A program made the position numbers and the translations under genes. This document shows, one piece after another, positions 12,097 through 27,000 of a stretch of 64,000 nucleotides of DNA. The stretch is from NCBI GenBank assembly GCA_028015205.1, contig JAPWFG010000023.1, positions 1,054,001-1,118,000 of the forward strand. The letters are read 5' to 3'. The stretch's first letter is position 1. Each line of letters opens with the position of its first letter. The notes beneath the pieces were generated by a model, which made no database searches, was not told the origin of the DNA, and was given only the letters and a program-made list of their open reading frames with translations. The DNA is from Mytilisepta virgata. Taxonomy: Eukaryota > Mollusca > Bivalvia > Mytilida > Mytilidae.

Positions 12097-15000
12097 TAAA
12101 ATACAGGCTAATTGCTAATTTCAAGTCCAATATATTGTCATCAGAATTTTCCTATACATGATTTTTTGTAATGGCAAAAAGTAATATATCTGTTCAACAC
12201 TATTTTTTATTTGCTCCTTAACATGTATCTGTCATTTTTTTTAAGTTGGAATGACTTTGGGGAAGTTCTCTTTACAAACCAATTAATTAAAAAAAAAATT
12301 TCTATAATTGCATTTCAGGCTTGTATTTTAATTATAATATAATTATTTGATTTAAATGAACCATACTTTATATTCCGGTCAAAATATGATAAAAATAATC
12401 CAAAAATTTTTTTCATTTCAGTCTGATGTTAAAACAAGAAGGAAAAGTTCCAGTGATATCTATTCTTCAGTTTTGAGAGAAAAACCTTCATCGTCAACAA
12501 GCCAGTCTGATTTCTTCCAGAATTTGTACAAAAAGTATCCTCAAGCATTTCAGTACAAATCTCCAAACCATCGCGGCCTCCGTCCAGGTAGGCGACTCTT
12601 TAGCTCTGGAGTTCGTCTTAATTATGAAGATGATACATCCTCTTTAGGTGATACGGGTAGTGTACATTCAGAAAGACCATATTCCAAGTGGGAAAGGGAA
12701 ATTACGGACATGCTGGGAACAAAATTTGGTTTGGAACGTGGTTGTGTGACAAGTCCTACACCATCCATGGTATCGGATGCTTCTGTCCAAGATAGGTTGC
12801 ATGCAACATCTGAATCTTTAAAACATTTATTACAACACAGAAAATATCACAGATCAAAACTTGTGAGTGATGTTGAACAAAGGTTAAGAAGGTCAAGCAT
12901 AGTATCTGAAATGTCAGAAAATGACAATCCACTAAGTGATCTGGATAAGGAATTGGAGTACAGAGAACAAATGCTACAATCAATCAACAGGAAAAATATT
13001 GATAACCAAAAAACTGATTATAACCAGAATCAGAGACAGTGTTCAAAAAAGCCTTCACACTGGAGAGTTCATAGTCCTGAATCTCCCCCTGATAGTGCCA
13101 TTGATGTAGATTCATCATCACTTCAATCAGCGGGGTCATTAGAAAGAAAGACTGAACCGACCTATGATCTGCAGTCCAAAGATACTCATCAGGTCTCTCA
13201 TGATCAAATACCCAGAGCTGGGAACAAATTAAAAGTTTATGGTGCTGAACATCAACGCAGACAAGGAAAAATATTAGTGCGGAAAGGAGTAGTCCATAAA
13301 GGTAAAGAAAAATGTTTCTTTACATTAGAATTTTTGGTGTTTTTATTAAATGCTTGTATTTTGAATTGAGCACAGCATGTCCAACTTTATTAATTGTTTA
13401 ATAAAATATTGTTACATGTGCATATGCCACTACGTAATTGTTAGGGACTGCATGGAGACTGTGAGAAGGGAGACAGGGATGGAGAATTAAGGAGATGAAA
13501 ACCTGGAAGATTGCAATTGTATAGGGTAGTATCAATGCATTTTAAGCTCACCTGACCTGTCGTCCACAATCCACATTTTAATCTTCTCCTCAAAAACCAC
13601 TGAGCCAATTGGGACCAAACTTTGGTGGAATGGTCCTTGGGTGGTCCCCTTCCAGAATTATGTCCAGTGTCCCCGGCCTTTGACCAAGATGGCGGCCAAG
13701 CTAAATATAGAAAAGGGGTGGGTCAAAATTTTAAAATTCTTCTCCTTTGAATCTACATTTGTACTATGTCAATCTCAGCCAAACTTTGCTGAAATGGGTG
13801 GTCCCCTTCAAAAATATGTGTCCAATGGTCCTAATCTCTGACCAAGATGGCCACCACAGCGGAACTTAGTTTATCATAGGACCCTATGGGAAATTCACAT
13901 AAAAATCTTCTCGTCTGAAACTACTTGCCCAATTAGAACCAAACTGTGGTCGAATGGTCATAAGGAGGTCCTCTTTCAAAACTGTGTCTGATGGTCCCGA
14001 CCTTTGACCAAGATGGCAACCACAGCCGAACTTAGTTTAACATAGGACCCTAGAGAAACTCACATAAAAATCTTATTGTCTGAAACTAGTGGCTGAGTTA
14101 GAACAAAACTTTGGTGGAATGGTCATAAGATGATTGTCTTTCAAAATTATGTCTAATGGTGCCAACCTCTGACCAAGATGGTTGCCACAGCTGAACTTAG
14201 ATTAACATAGAACCCTAAGGGAAATTCACATAAAAATCTTGTCTGAAACTGCTTGCTGAATCAGAACTAAACTATGGTGGAATGGTCATTAAATGGCCCT
14301 CTTGCAAAATTTTGTCCAGTGGTCCTGACCTCCGACCAAGATGGCCGCCACAGCCTATTTTAGTTTAACATAGAACCTTATGGGAAATTTACATTATAAA
14401 TGCATTGAAATTAAACCTTTTCTGTTATTACTGTATATAGATTAACATAACAATTTAATTATCATCATTTATTTGAAACAAATTTTCTCATAAGCTACAT
14501 GTATGAGGTGGGAAGATTTGGTTCAAGGAGTGTAAAAATGGCCATCTTGTTGAAAAGATTTGTTCATGTGACCCAAATTTTGTATGTTTGTAGCTATAAA
14601 ATCTGGGACAAAATAGTTTGATAATGTATATTTAAATTTTCTGAAGTGGTGTAATTATGATGTGAGAAGATCAAAATTGCTTTCCATCTTGGATATTTAT
14701 ATTGAAATCTTTTGAGTTATTGCCCTTAGTTATTTGAAAATCCTGAACATGATCGTATAACTCTGAAAAAAATTATTGTTTTATCGAATGTATTGATTAA
14801 CAATGAAAAGAAATATTAGTAATTTCTGACCATGGTATCAAATTGAACAAAAGATACAAATGTACATGTATTTATATTTATGGGTTATCATTTTAGGACA
14901 AAAAAATGTTTATTGTAACAATGTGCTAGCTTTCTATATAATATGGTCTGAATGTTCTTAAAAAATTTCTGTTACCGAAATTTTTAATTGGTGTCTCTGT

Positions 15001-18000
15001 GGAAGACTTAAAAAACACTTATTGAAAACTGTCCAAAAATTGTTCATGTACATTTTAAGGCACAAAAATAGTGTTGAACATGTGGGTTTTTTTTGCCATT
15101 TATAAGAAAATTTTATGACCACAATACAATATATTGATAAATTCCACCTAATTTCATACTTGTACATAATTCTATATCTTATCTTGTTTTTATTATGTTT
15201 ACATAGTATATATGGGATAAAATTTTAATATCGGTTTGGTTTGGAAGTCATGATTAACCCCTTATCTCTATTGACCATAAATAACATCAAGTGGACAACC
15301 GATTAAAATTTAATACCTATTTTATGTTTATAACTGATAAATCTGTTTACCTACAAATTTGTTGTAAAGTGCAGAAAATAGTGTGAAAGAAATTTGTTTT
15401 TAAATTTCAATCATACAAATGTAATGATCACTAACCTGTCAACACTGAGATTGTGATTTCGAATCTCACCTGTGGCGGGGTGTGTTCGACTTTGATCTTA
15501 ATTGACAGGGATTGCCAAATTATTTATCCGGGTACTCCGGCTTCCTCCACCAATAAAAACTGGCTGCTGCAAAATAGCCAAATCTGCTGAAAACTGCATA
15601 AAACCCCAACAAAAAAAACAAACATTTTTTTACATGGAATGTGCAATTGTAAAATTTTGCTTTATTTTGTTGTTTTGATAATTTTTTGATAAAGATGTGG
15701 ATGTGAACATTCAATGTTATTCTTAATTATGGAAATCCAAACAGACAACAATGATAATGTGTTTACAGTACAATTAATACCTAGTTTGATTTGGAAGTCA
15801 GGTATTTCGATTACACAATCCCAAATTATTTTCAATTATTTTATAAGAAACAGTGCATGAATATACATTGAATAACATTATTGTGTAAATGAGATCGTCA
15901 GTGAAATATTGACAAAAATTGTTAGTGACTCAGTAAGATTGACAAGTCGCCAGTTGACTTTTGTATTTTTAAAAGATAGTATCTTCCCAAACTAGATCAG
16001 GAATCAACAAGTTTCAGTTTTAAATGACACTGATTTTGTTTTGAAAGAAAAAATATTTACTGGGTCAATAGATCTATATTGAAAGTCAAACGTCAATTGA
16101 CAAATAACGGAATTCAATAGCCACATTAGTTTAAAATCTCTGTTGCGTTCAATATTTACCGAATACAATATGTACAAAAAATGAACATATAGTCATTATT
16201 CACTTTGTACAAAATTCCAGATGTTTATATATATGTACATGTATGTATAACATTCCATTTAAAGAATTAAAAGGTTTTACGAAAAATCAGCTGATTGTCA
16301 AAATAGATCATTAAAATATTTAAATGACAATGTATTTTAATATAAGTCTCATCAACATTATCAAATTCACATTCAAATTCAAATTTTTATTGCCATATTA
16401 TTAACTTAATTGTAAGTTTGACTGAAATGAAAAATCAAAAACATTGAAAATACTCTTATTTATGAAGCAAGAAGTTAAATGTCTCGTGTCTTCAATTGTG
16501 ATGACTTCATGAATAAATTTATGTTAGACCCCAATTTGTTTGTTTTTTTAATTGGGGTTCTACACCGTTTTCAGCACATTTGGTTATTTCACGATGGCCA
16601 GTTTTTATTGGTGGAGGAAGCTGGAGTACCCGGAGAAAACCACCTTCGATATGAAAATTGGCAATCCTTGTCAGTTAAGATTGGGTCGAACACACCCCGC
16701 CACCGGTGAGATTCGAACTCACAACCTCAGTGTTGACAGGCTAGTGATCTTTAGTAGTCATGACGAACTACCTAGACCACTCAGCCACTGAGCCCTCCCC
16801 CCAATTTGTATACAAATGTACATGTACTTGTGATAATGATGAATTCATTGTACATGTAAAAGTTAATTTTTTTGTTAATAGAAAGGTCATGATATGATTT
16901 ACTCTTCTGAACAAAAGAAAAATTATTTATTTCTAAACATTTGTTTCATTGTTAATATAATAAAAGCATTTGGCATTTTCAAATTGCATTACAATTAAAA
17001 CATCTACCGTATTTTCCTGCCTATAGGTCGAGACTTTTTTACTTTAAAATGACCATTTGACCATTATAAGTCTATGGAGAAAGTATCAATAAGACTTATA
17101 GTCTACATAGACTAATAGTCCAGAAAATACAGTATAAGGTATGCTGTCTACATTTATAAGTTTATGAATAGCTTATCTATTATTTTTCCTGATTGTACAA
17201 CATAGAGTTTTAAGGATGCTCGCTGGTCATGTTTTGGTCTTTTTGTCAGATTTTTGGAATCCTCGAGTTTTATCCATTTCTTAAACATGAAATTCTTTGC
17301 CCATGAACCCCCACTTTTTCTTTTATAATTCAATCATATATACCTTAAAATGGTATTTGACAAAATTTTATGAAATCGTTTTTATTTTTTCATACATTTT
17401 TGAGAGACTGAAGTTGTCAATGCAAAGACAGTGAAAAATCCAGAGAAACCCCATTTCCTGCAAATTTTCAAGGCCTTATAGCTCTAAAATGAGCACATGA
17501 ACCTATATTTTTTTCTTGCTTTTTTGTTTACTATACATATGTTCTCTCAAACTAAAATACCTATTTCAAATCCTATTTATTTCCTATTAGACCAGCGATC
17601 ATCCTTAAAATGAATTTCAGAGAATATTACCTGAATGATTTTTTTCTCATCAATGCATACCTCTTATACTTTTATTTTCATATTTACAATATATAAGTGT
17701 CTTCAGAATTGCACTGAGAAAACCTTTAATGATTGCCGAACAAACATCTTTTTATCTTTCTCTGTTATCTTCTATGAAGTCAGGATGTTGACCTTTAGAA
17801 ATAAAAATGAAACCTTTTAAGGATAATTTTCCCATTACATGTCAACCTGCTTCACTGTCTAATCTAAAAAGATACATTTTATAGATAATGTCTGTAATCT
17901 TCAGGTTGATTGCATAAATGTAAGTGTGTTAGACATTACTTATATTATGTACCAATAAAAATGTTTCCTTTATGTTTTTGTCATAATAACTTTTTCAATA

Positions 18001-21000
18001 TTTAAAACAAACTTTATTATGAGTGGTGTAGTGTTATTTTTGTGCAATATTTTTGTAGTTTTTATTTCACATGATACTGTGTTTTAGTGCAGCCTGATCA
18101 AAATGGAAAGTGCGGGTCAAATTGTATTTCTTTCATGGTGGATAAAATTTTCATTTTGTGATGTTCTCATTACCCCCCCCCCCCTTGTAAAATACACCCC
18201 CCCATCCAAACCTTGTAAAATATTCTTTAATATAAATTTGTTTTGATTGTGTGAAAAGTTGATTTAAACATGTGTCTGTGAAATAACATACACTTACATG
18301 TATATGCATGTCTAATTAAGGATGATTGTAATATTTTTTTGGTCTATGAAGAAATATATTCTTAAGCATGGTGCACACTGAATTTTTAGTTTATCAGGTG
18401 ATACATTTAGAAAGTTAACCAATCAGACGACCCAATTTACATCTGAAATTAAATTATTATCCAATATTTATAATAGTTTTACAGATTATTGTAAAATTTC
18501 TTGTATAATCTGCAGGATTTTACATTTTGGAGGTGTGTCAGCAAAGAAGGAGTTGGAAACACATTGTTCTCTCTTACAATTCTACCATTATATTAGACAT
18601 AAGGAGGCAGGGAAGAGTACAATTATACTGCAGTAATCCCTCAGGGGCTATACAGGCCATAATATTTGTTCACATGTATTTGTGCCGATTGCCCTTGTTC
18701 ACCACATGCAATAACAAAAAACATAGTTTGTTCACAATAGCCAATTACCAAAAACATTCCCAGTTCATATGATATGCAAGAACAACAAAAATGCTATGTA
18801 CCAGACAAAATAGAACCCATACTTTATAATAGGTGTACATATGGATTTACTAAGAATTGGGAAGATTTACAGAATATTGAAAATGAAACAATTTACCTCT
18901 GTATTTTAAGCATGAAATTATTGTGCATGGTGCCACCTAAGAAATTATGACCCTGTTCTAGACAGCAAGATTGCAAAAACATGAGCTTCCAGTCTACATG
19001 TATGCAGTCAATTGACAGAATGTGTACAATTGCATGTAACCAGTCCCAATTTCCAGTTTTAAATGTCTGAAATGGTCTGATGCGGACGATAGTGGGTAAC
19101 ATGTTTGCAGAATGTCACGCTCCTTGCACGCTAAAGACCCTTTCTGTAGTTTCAAAAAAGAGTAGGCTAATGGCTACTACAGAAGGCTAAATTATCCAAC
19201 CCTACCCAACAGTGGCAGTCAAAATTGGTTCTCCTATGTGTTCCGTCACACCCCTATTTGAATTGTTTAATATATTGAACTGGTTTTCATCCTGAAGAAG
19301 CATTAAATATTTGCCACTGGACGTTAAGCAACAATCAATCAATCCAATATCTGGTACCTTCTGTAATTCATGTTACTTCCCATTGATTAGCTACATTTGT
19401 AGGCATGTTTTTTACCAGAAATATTTTGATACTTTTTATTTTTCAGATTCAGATGTTGACTCAGGAATTGTACCGACATCTGTAAATGATGAGGTCCCAG
19501 CTGATCCGCCATCTTATAATACCACAATGTCTTCAAGGTATGGTAGTTATCTTTGTTTCAGTCTTGTTATGATTCTGAAAATTTTTGCCTTCAGTATTAT
19601 GATCTAGACAATTGGAAGAGATTTCAAATTTAAAGAAAAAATGCTTAAGTACAGTGGTTAGAAGTTACATTGACTGCATGGTCAGTGTGACACTGTGATT
19701 TTCCACTGTCTACAAGTGTACACCACTCAAATACCCTAGTTTTCCTTGCCTACTCAAAATAATGATTGACCATTAGGCAAATGATTTTTCTTTCCACTCA
19801 AATCCATCAATTTAGAGTGGAAAACCTGTGGATTGGATTTTTTTATCCCATTGAAGCATGTTACAATGTATATGATTCTAATAAACATTTATTACATTGA
19901 GCATGTTGAGGGTGGTGAAATACCGGGATTTCCAACTTAAATAAAATTCAATAATTCACCCAGTGAAATTGAAAGTCATAATTCACTCTAGGAAATGACG
20001 TAACAATAGCCGTCTCCAATGATCTTGCTATACAAAGGTTGATGCGTATTCATATAAAAACAAAATCCCTTGTATTTTCTCGTTAAATCTTCTGAATAAA
20101 TGGAATATTTCAATGTTATAAACAGAATAACTAATCTTGAAATGCTAATACCAAAAATCTACAACTCGTGACCGAAACAAAAACACTAATAATTCACTTG
20201 TGCACTATGTGCACTCGTGAATTAATGTGTTGTTCTGTAACAAATTGTAGATTTTTAGGTATTCGCATTTCAAGATTAGTTATACTATAAATAAAGGGTC
20301 TGTGTCCTTAAGTGCCAGTGTATTTAATATGTATTATGTATTATTTTGTATGAAATTAGACGAAAATATTTTAATATAACATTTTTTCCCCAAATATACT
20401 AAAAAAAAACAACAAAAACATCCACTCAAATTTTGAGTGGGCATCCTGCAATTTAAGTGGAGTCCACTAAGTTTTAGCTTGAATTCTACATTATTATTGG
20501 ATTATTCTAATGGTTAATAAGATACCATTTCCCTTCAAAATGCAAGAAAAACATGGTTCCAACCTGTAGATGTGGATTCATTTATTGTTATGAAATACAA
20601 GATTTTTGTAAGGCAGAGGATTATGAATTTCGTAGTTCTGTGATTTCTTTTAATAAGACATGATAAAATATGTATTTCTTTGGATACTGCAATTCATGTT
20701 TTCTCATTGCAGCCCACAAAATCCACAAAATTTTTCACCCAATGAAACATACATGTAATGAACCCACTCCACTGTCTGCTTGATGTGTCTCATGATTGCA
20801 ACATTCATATAAATTATGGAAGGATGATTGATATGCAACATTAAAAAAATTTGTAATTAGAAGGTTTTGTTTTTGTTTTTGTTTAGTTGGGGTTTTATGC
20901 CGTTTTCAGCACATTTGGCTATTTCGCAGCGGCCAGTTTTTATTGGTGGAGGAAGCTGGAGCACCCGGAGAGAACCACCGACCTTCGGTAGGAAAATTGG

Positions 21001-24000
21001 CAATCCTTGTCAATTTAGATCGGAGTCGAACACACCCCACCACAAGTGAGATTGGAACTCACAACGTCAGCGTTGACAGACTAGTGATCATTAGTAGTCA
21101 TGAGGAACTACCTAGACCACTCGGCCTCAGAGGCCCCGTAATTAGAAGCTAGAAAAGGATTATTTTCATGCAAAATGTTCGTACAAGTAGTTACATTTAC
21201 CATGTTTTTTCAAATTTATATTTCTTTAATTGTGATGTCACCCTTTTTTATCTGTAAATGTATTCGCCCCTACGACCCTCTAATTTGTTGAAATATAAGT
21301 GGGTATTGAAATTTGTAATGTCATGTTTAAAGAATTTTTTTTTAAATTATTTCTTGATGTTTGTAGTCCTCTGGACAGGAGAAAGTGTGATATTTGTTTA
21401 CCATTTTGTCATTTCAGGACTCAAACAGTTGCTTTATCAGTTAAACAAGATAGAGGTCAAAGGTCACGACCCTCACCTATAAAAGCTGATCACAGTTTGG
21501 CCCTAAATTTGAATCAGAGGTATAAAAAATAATAATTAGTGTAATAAGAATTATTTTATCTCAGCATTCTAAGCTGTTGCTTTGGCTTAAAACGAAATTT
21601 AGGTAGAAGGAACATCTTTTTGACCAAAATTAACTTTCAAAGCAGGAATTATATGCTAGATATATAAGTTGAAACACACTTTGTTGTTTAAATGCGGCAT
21701 TCACATAAAAAAGTGCAGTATATCTAACACGTTTCTAAATAAACAACAAAACGGATAACAGGAAAGGTCAACAATGACATACAAATCAAAGCAACCCAAC
21801 TGACAGAACTCCGAACAAAAAATAAAAATTTGCCGATAATTATCGAGGTTATCACCATTACGTTGTATTGAACATACTGGACAGTCGGAAGAATCGGGGG
21901 ATCATTTATGATCCAAATACCTTAGAAAGCCATATAAGGCCAAAATAAATAAATTTTGTGTTTCCGGTTTCCAGACCCTACCTCCATTTCCGACGCCGAT
22001 CCTAAAAATTTATTGACGATAAAAAAAAATCTGGATTTTTAGGTCTTTCCAGATCTGATTATTCGTTTCAACTACTATTGATTTTCAAAGGGTTTGATAA
22101 TTACGAGTAAAGCATATCAAAATCCAAGATTACAAATAAACAAGCATGGCTTGATGACCACCATACAGGGTATTAGCTTTCAAATATGAGAAATGCGACA
22201 CAAAAAACATAATGGCACAGATTCAATGAAATATAAAATGTTTTACTTACCTACCCTTACCTACCATATCTAATTTTTTAGGGGAAGAAATAGGAAACAC
22301 ACAATTGATTTATATTGGCCTAACCTAGTATATGCAAAATAGTTAGTCCATGATATCCATAATTTCCCTTGATTTTCATTTAACATAAGTAAATTGTTTC
22401 TTAGCTGACCTGGCAAAGCCATGTGAGCTATTGCTATCACTTTGCATCTGTTTCTGAAACTACAAGTACAATTGATTTGTAAGTTAATACAATGGATGTT
22501 TGAGATGTCTTCTACAGAGATTCCTCATTTCAACTTGATCTGGCAAAAACATGGCTGCCATTTGCAGTTTTTGTTTCTGATTGGTTGAAATTTTAAACAT
22601 CATCTCCTCTGAAACTACAAGTGCAAATGATTTGTAAGTTTATACAAATGATGTTTGTGAGGTCCTGTACATAGAGTCCTTATTTCGTCTTGATCAGCAA
22701 AAAAAATGGCTGCCATGGGCAATTCTTTTTCCTGATTGGCTGAAATTTGAAAATCATCTCCTCTGAAACTACAAATGCAAATCATATGTAACTTGATACA
22801 AGTGATTCTTTTGAGATATTCTACCAAGATCCCTCTTTTTGACTTGATCCGGCAAAAATCATGGCTGCCATGGGCACTTCTTGTTACTGATTAACTGAAA
22901 CTTTAAAAATTGTCTGTGTTGAAACTGTAAGTGCAAATGATTTGTAACTTGGTACAAATGATTGTAACATGAAGTCCTCCACAATGTTTCCTCAACTCTT
23001 CTTGATATGGCTAAAACATTGACATTGGCAATTTTTGTTTCCAAATTGAACAAATCCAAAGCTTTGAGGTCTTGTGCAAAGATTTATCATTTCATCTTCA
23101 AAGGGCAAATTGACAGACTAGTTTTTAAATGAGATTTTTTGGGCTATTTGTAAACCAGGTGAGCTGGGTTTTTTTTGTCATTAATGCAACAAAAGACCAT
23201 ACATATTTATTACAAGGCCATAGCATTACAAACACATTGTACAATTACACATAAACATTAATAATGTTCAGATTTACACATTACAGCTAGAATCAAGACT
23301 GTTTCTTTCCTCAGTTCTAATGACTGTTCAATAAAAGACGCTACAGCCTTAATTTTTGACATTAATGGGTTTCAGATTCCAATTAAGTGGATTTTAATTT
23401 ACTTGCTAGTTATGACCCTCTAGCAATTTTTTGTTAAATACTTTTTAATTCTGAATACTACGTATTTAAGGATGCTCGCTGGTCATGTTTTGGTCTTTTT
23501 GTCAGTTTTTCGGAATCCTCGGGTTTTATCCATTTCTTAAACATGAAATTTTTTGCCCATGAAACCCCACTTTTTCTTTCATAATTCAATCATATATACC
23601 TTAAAATCTGATTTGACAAAATTTTATGAAATCCTTTTTATTTTTTCATACATTTTTGAGAGACTGAAGTTGTCAATGGAAAGACAATGAAAAATCAAGA
23701 GAAAACCTATTTCCTGCAAATTTTCAAGGCCTTATAGCTCTAAAATGAGCACATGAACCTATATTTTTTTCTTGCTTATTTGTTTACTATTCCTATGTTC
23801 TCTCAAACTAAAACACCAATTTCAAATCCTATTTATTTCCTATTAGACCAGCGATCATCCTTAAAGTTAATTATGAAACTTTCATTTATTATAGTAATCA
23901 GGAAGAAGATGATTCGATAGCACAGGAAATTTTAACAGCTCAGATGTCGACAGACCTACTGTTTTCGCCACAGAAAAACAGACCAGGTGGCAAGGTCCAC

Positions 24001-27000
24001 TTTGAAGATGAAGTTGATGACACTGATCCCAGGCTTGGCATTCCTGCAGTTACTGGAGAGGAAAAGAAAATTGCAGAGAGGTATCGTAGACGACGGTCAC
24101 CTATGCCTTTTGTAGTTCACAGGAATTGTGCTACCTCAAGAGATGAAAGGCCAAAAACAAACAGTGCAAATAGACCTTCTAGAAGTGACAATCATGTTTC
24201 AGTTTTGTGTACGCCCAGAAAGCAGCCCATCAATAAATCAGAATTTAAACATTGTAACGGGGACTTGCATAAATTTGGAAGCCAGCAGACTCTGGACTCC
24301 AAACCAGATGAAAGATTAAGGCCAACAGAAAAATATTCAGTTTGTTTTAGTTCTCAACCAAACTTATCAGTGATAGGAAAACATATCAACAAACACACAG
24401 AGACAAAACAACAGAAACAGAATATTAAAGGTATGACAACGACCTCTCAACAAAAAAGTTTACACAAGTCTTCCTTTCCAAGTGAAAATCGGCTATTACT
24501 CAGTGATACAGCAGATGGTGCTAAACATTTTATTGGTAGTAAATCTTTGTCAAAATCACAACCAAATCTGTCTCCATGTGTAGAGACCTCCACTAAAGGG
24601 AGACCATCCATATCAAGGACATCGTCATCAAAGTCTGATCGTTCATCAGCATCTTCACAGTTAGCATTATATACTGATCCTATGTTGGATGCAGTACATA
24701 ATAGGAATCAAGATGTTCCGTTCACTGCCAAAAACCCCAGGAAAAACAAAATTCATTTTAAGAAATATTTCAAAGCAAAGAGAGGGAAATATATCCCCTC
24801 GTTAGAAGAACATTGTTTTGGCGGGGAGTTAAGTCATGGTACATCCATGCCGGACTTGTCAGGCAAACATTATGATAAAATTGTGCAATACCCAAAAGTG
24901 TCAAAACATAGAAGCATGCAGAATATTTATTTTCAGTCAAACAAAAGTGATACAGATTCTGATGGTGAAGAAGTCAAATCAAGACCATCAAAACCGAGCA
25001 AATCTGGACATTTGCCAAATTCTGGTGCAATAAGAAACAAAAAATTCAGGGATAGTTTGACTGACAGAGATTCGGGTCTTGATACAAAAATGACCAAAAA
25101 AGAAGGGCATTTTAGAATGAAAGAGAGTTTTAGCAGTGTAGATTCAAAAAGTTCAAACAGTGAGTCATTGAATCAGAGTAATTCTGGCAACAGACCAAAA
25201 AAGCAGGTGTTGACAGAATCATATCCAAGAACTGGTTCAAAGAAATTAACACCATATGAGTCATCAGTTGAGCACATAGATAAACATGGACTTAATGTGA
25301 ATGATCTGATTGATAGTGACTCGGACAGTTTTTCTGCAAAATGTGTTGTCATTGATAAAATTGCCAATGAAAAAGACATAAATGTACATTCCTTACCAAA
25401 TATGGCTCCAAAGAAAGAACAAGCAAAGGAGATTTCAGATATAGCTTTTCATCCTCATGAAAGAAGATATCGCAAAAAGGGAGATAACCAACAAAATATG
25501 GACAGACAGCCTAACACTGTTTTGACAGATCAAAATCAAAATTTAAGAGGATATGTTGATGGTCATCAAGTTTTACCAATGATACATCATGACAATCCAA
25601 GCATTGGTGCTAAACATAGTAGAGATCAAGAAAGAACATCTGTGTCATCCTCTGTCTCATCAGTATCTCCATCAGATCAGATGCCTATTTATGACGAAAA
25701 ACCCAGAGAGGTTCCACATAATAAAGGAGACAGTTCAGACAGAACTTCATTTGATCAGAGGCCTTTTCATGGTGAAAAGCATAGAGAAGTTCAAAATTGC
25801 AAAGCAGACAATTCAGACAGGACATATGTTGTCCAAAGAAAACAATCAACAGGTAATAACAGTTGCAGGTTTCACAAGGTTTATCGCTTAGTCCTTGACA
25901 TGTTAAAATTGGACTGGACTTATATTATCAATTTTCAAACTTGTGAATCCATGGTACCACTTTTGTAAATTAAGATAATTTTAATAGCTTTTCCAAAGAC
26001 CCGTAATATAACATTATTTTATGGAAAATTTATTGTGTTTTTTTTTTGTCCTTTTAAATGAAAACAGTACTTGTAAGAAGTTCTCTACATCAAGCACCCA
26101 TATACATTGTACATGTAAAAACAAGATCAAGACAGCCCAGGCTTCCATGTAAGCAATACATATTTGTATATTATGTGCTTCCCTATTATATTTTGTAGCT
26201 TCATCATTTCATAATTTTATAGGAATATAAAATGTTTTGCAATGTAAAGTTAAGGAGATACAATAGAGTTGCATTGGGGGAAAGGGGGGGGAGTTGGGCA
26301 ACATCTGTACACTGTTTTGTCATAAAATCTCCCAAGGGATACTGTTTGAAAATTTGCTGCATATGGAAACAAACAGAAGTCAAGATCATTTTACTAAATT
26401 TAAATGAAACGCAGCAATCGGAGATTGCACATCCCCCCGCTCCCAGCAAAGTCGGAATGCACAAAGTCTGAACCCCTCATAATTTCAAATTGTAACTATG
26501 GGACAAAATACGATTTTTCCAATCAACATCCCAATTTAAGGAAAATGCAATACCCCAGTCCATTTATTAGACTTAATACAGTATATCGTTTAAAAAATAG
26601 GTGTTTCTAAATGTACCTTTGTGTAATCATTAAACTGGTCTTGTTATGCCCACTAAGAATATATATGGTTTAGGGGTGGGGATCTCAACTGTTTTTGAGA
26701 TAACTTGTAATTTTGTAAATGAGGGGGGTGGGGCCGACCCCCGGGGATGACCATTCAACTGGTCTTGTCATGCCCACTAAGAATATATATGGTTTAGGGG
26801 TGGGGATCTCAACTGTTTTTGAGATAACTTGTAATTTTGTAAATGAGGGGGGTGGGGCCGACCCCCCGGGGATGACCATTCAACTGGTCTTGTCATGCCC
26901 ACTAAGAATATATATGGTTTAGGGGTGGGGATCTCAACTGTTTTAGAGATAACTTGTAATTTTCTAAATTAGGGGGGTGGGGCCGACCCCCGGGGATGAC

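Larger units (their letters stand above)
2023..12421 (+). other. Intron 1 of the PDZ gene, 10.4 kb, repeat-rich
   Basis: No exon that fits the phases was seen here. It holds a MITE remnant (4541-4868), another at 5012-5221, a hairpin-ended element (5221-6729), a degraded SINE piece (about 6840-6945), foldbacks at 8087-8210, 10196-10584 and 11711-11975, a 21-bp minisatellite (9207-9365) and a TA microsatellite (12059-12093). The remainder (2023-4540, 6946-8086, 8300-9178, 9366-10195, 10585-11710) is AT-rich with nothing I can name. Confidence 0.8.
13302..19446 (+). other. Intron 2 of the PDZ gene, 6.1 kb
   Basis: It contains a hairpin-type element with tandem 165-bp units (13545-14400), two SINEs (15424-15625, 16540-16798), a decayed MITE (about 17006-17133), a 399-bp TTAA MITE (17210-17608), a C-run at about 18174-18184 and a fragment of a widespread repeat (about 19285-19345). 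Elsewhere (14401-15423, 15626-16539, 17609-19284) it is AT-rich, and I see no exon fitting the phases. Confidence 0.8.
19538..21417 (+). other. Intron 3 of the PDZ gene
   Basis: It holds a foldback (20127-20282) and a full SINE (20864-21137). The remainder is AT-rich without exon-like sequence. Confidence 0.8.
21520..23894 (+). other. Intron 4 of the PDZ gene
   Basis: It holds a hairpin-type element (22403-23175) and a TTAA MITE (23466-23864) that ends 30 bp before exon 5. The stretch 21520-22402 is AT-rich with a MITE-like scrap near 22250 (TACCTACCCTTACC). Confidence 0.8.

Noticed and set aside
12356..12421. Met at 12356 as the start of a 337-residue protein
   Set aside because: The first 66 bp are the intron's polypyrimidine-rich end; a clear TTTCATTTCAG acceptor at 12421 joins in phase with exon 1.
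16479..16791. Overlapping open frames with peptides such as FYWWRKLEYPEK
   Set aside because: They lie inside a SINE with exact target duplications; the same frames recur in the other SINE copies.
23944..25968. A single-exon 674-residue protein
   Set aside because: Coding extends upstream of this Met to the acceptor at 23894, and after the donor at 25853 the sequence loses the exon's character before its stop.
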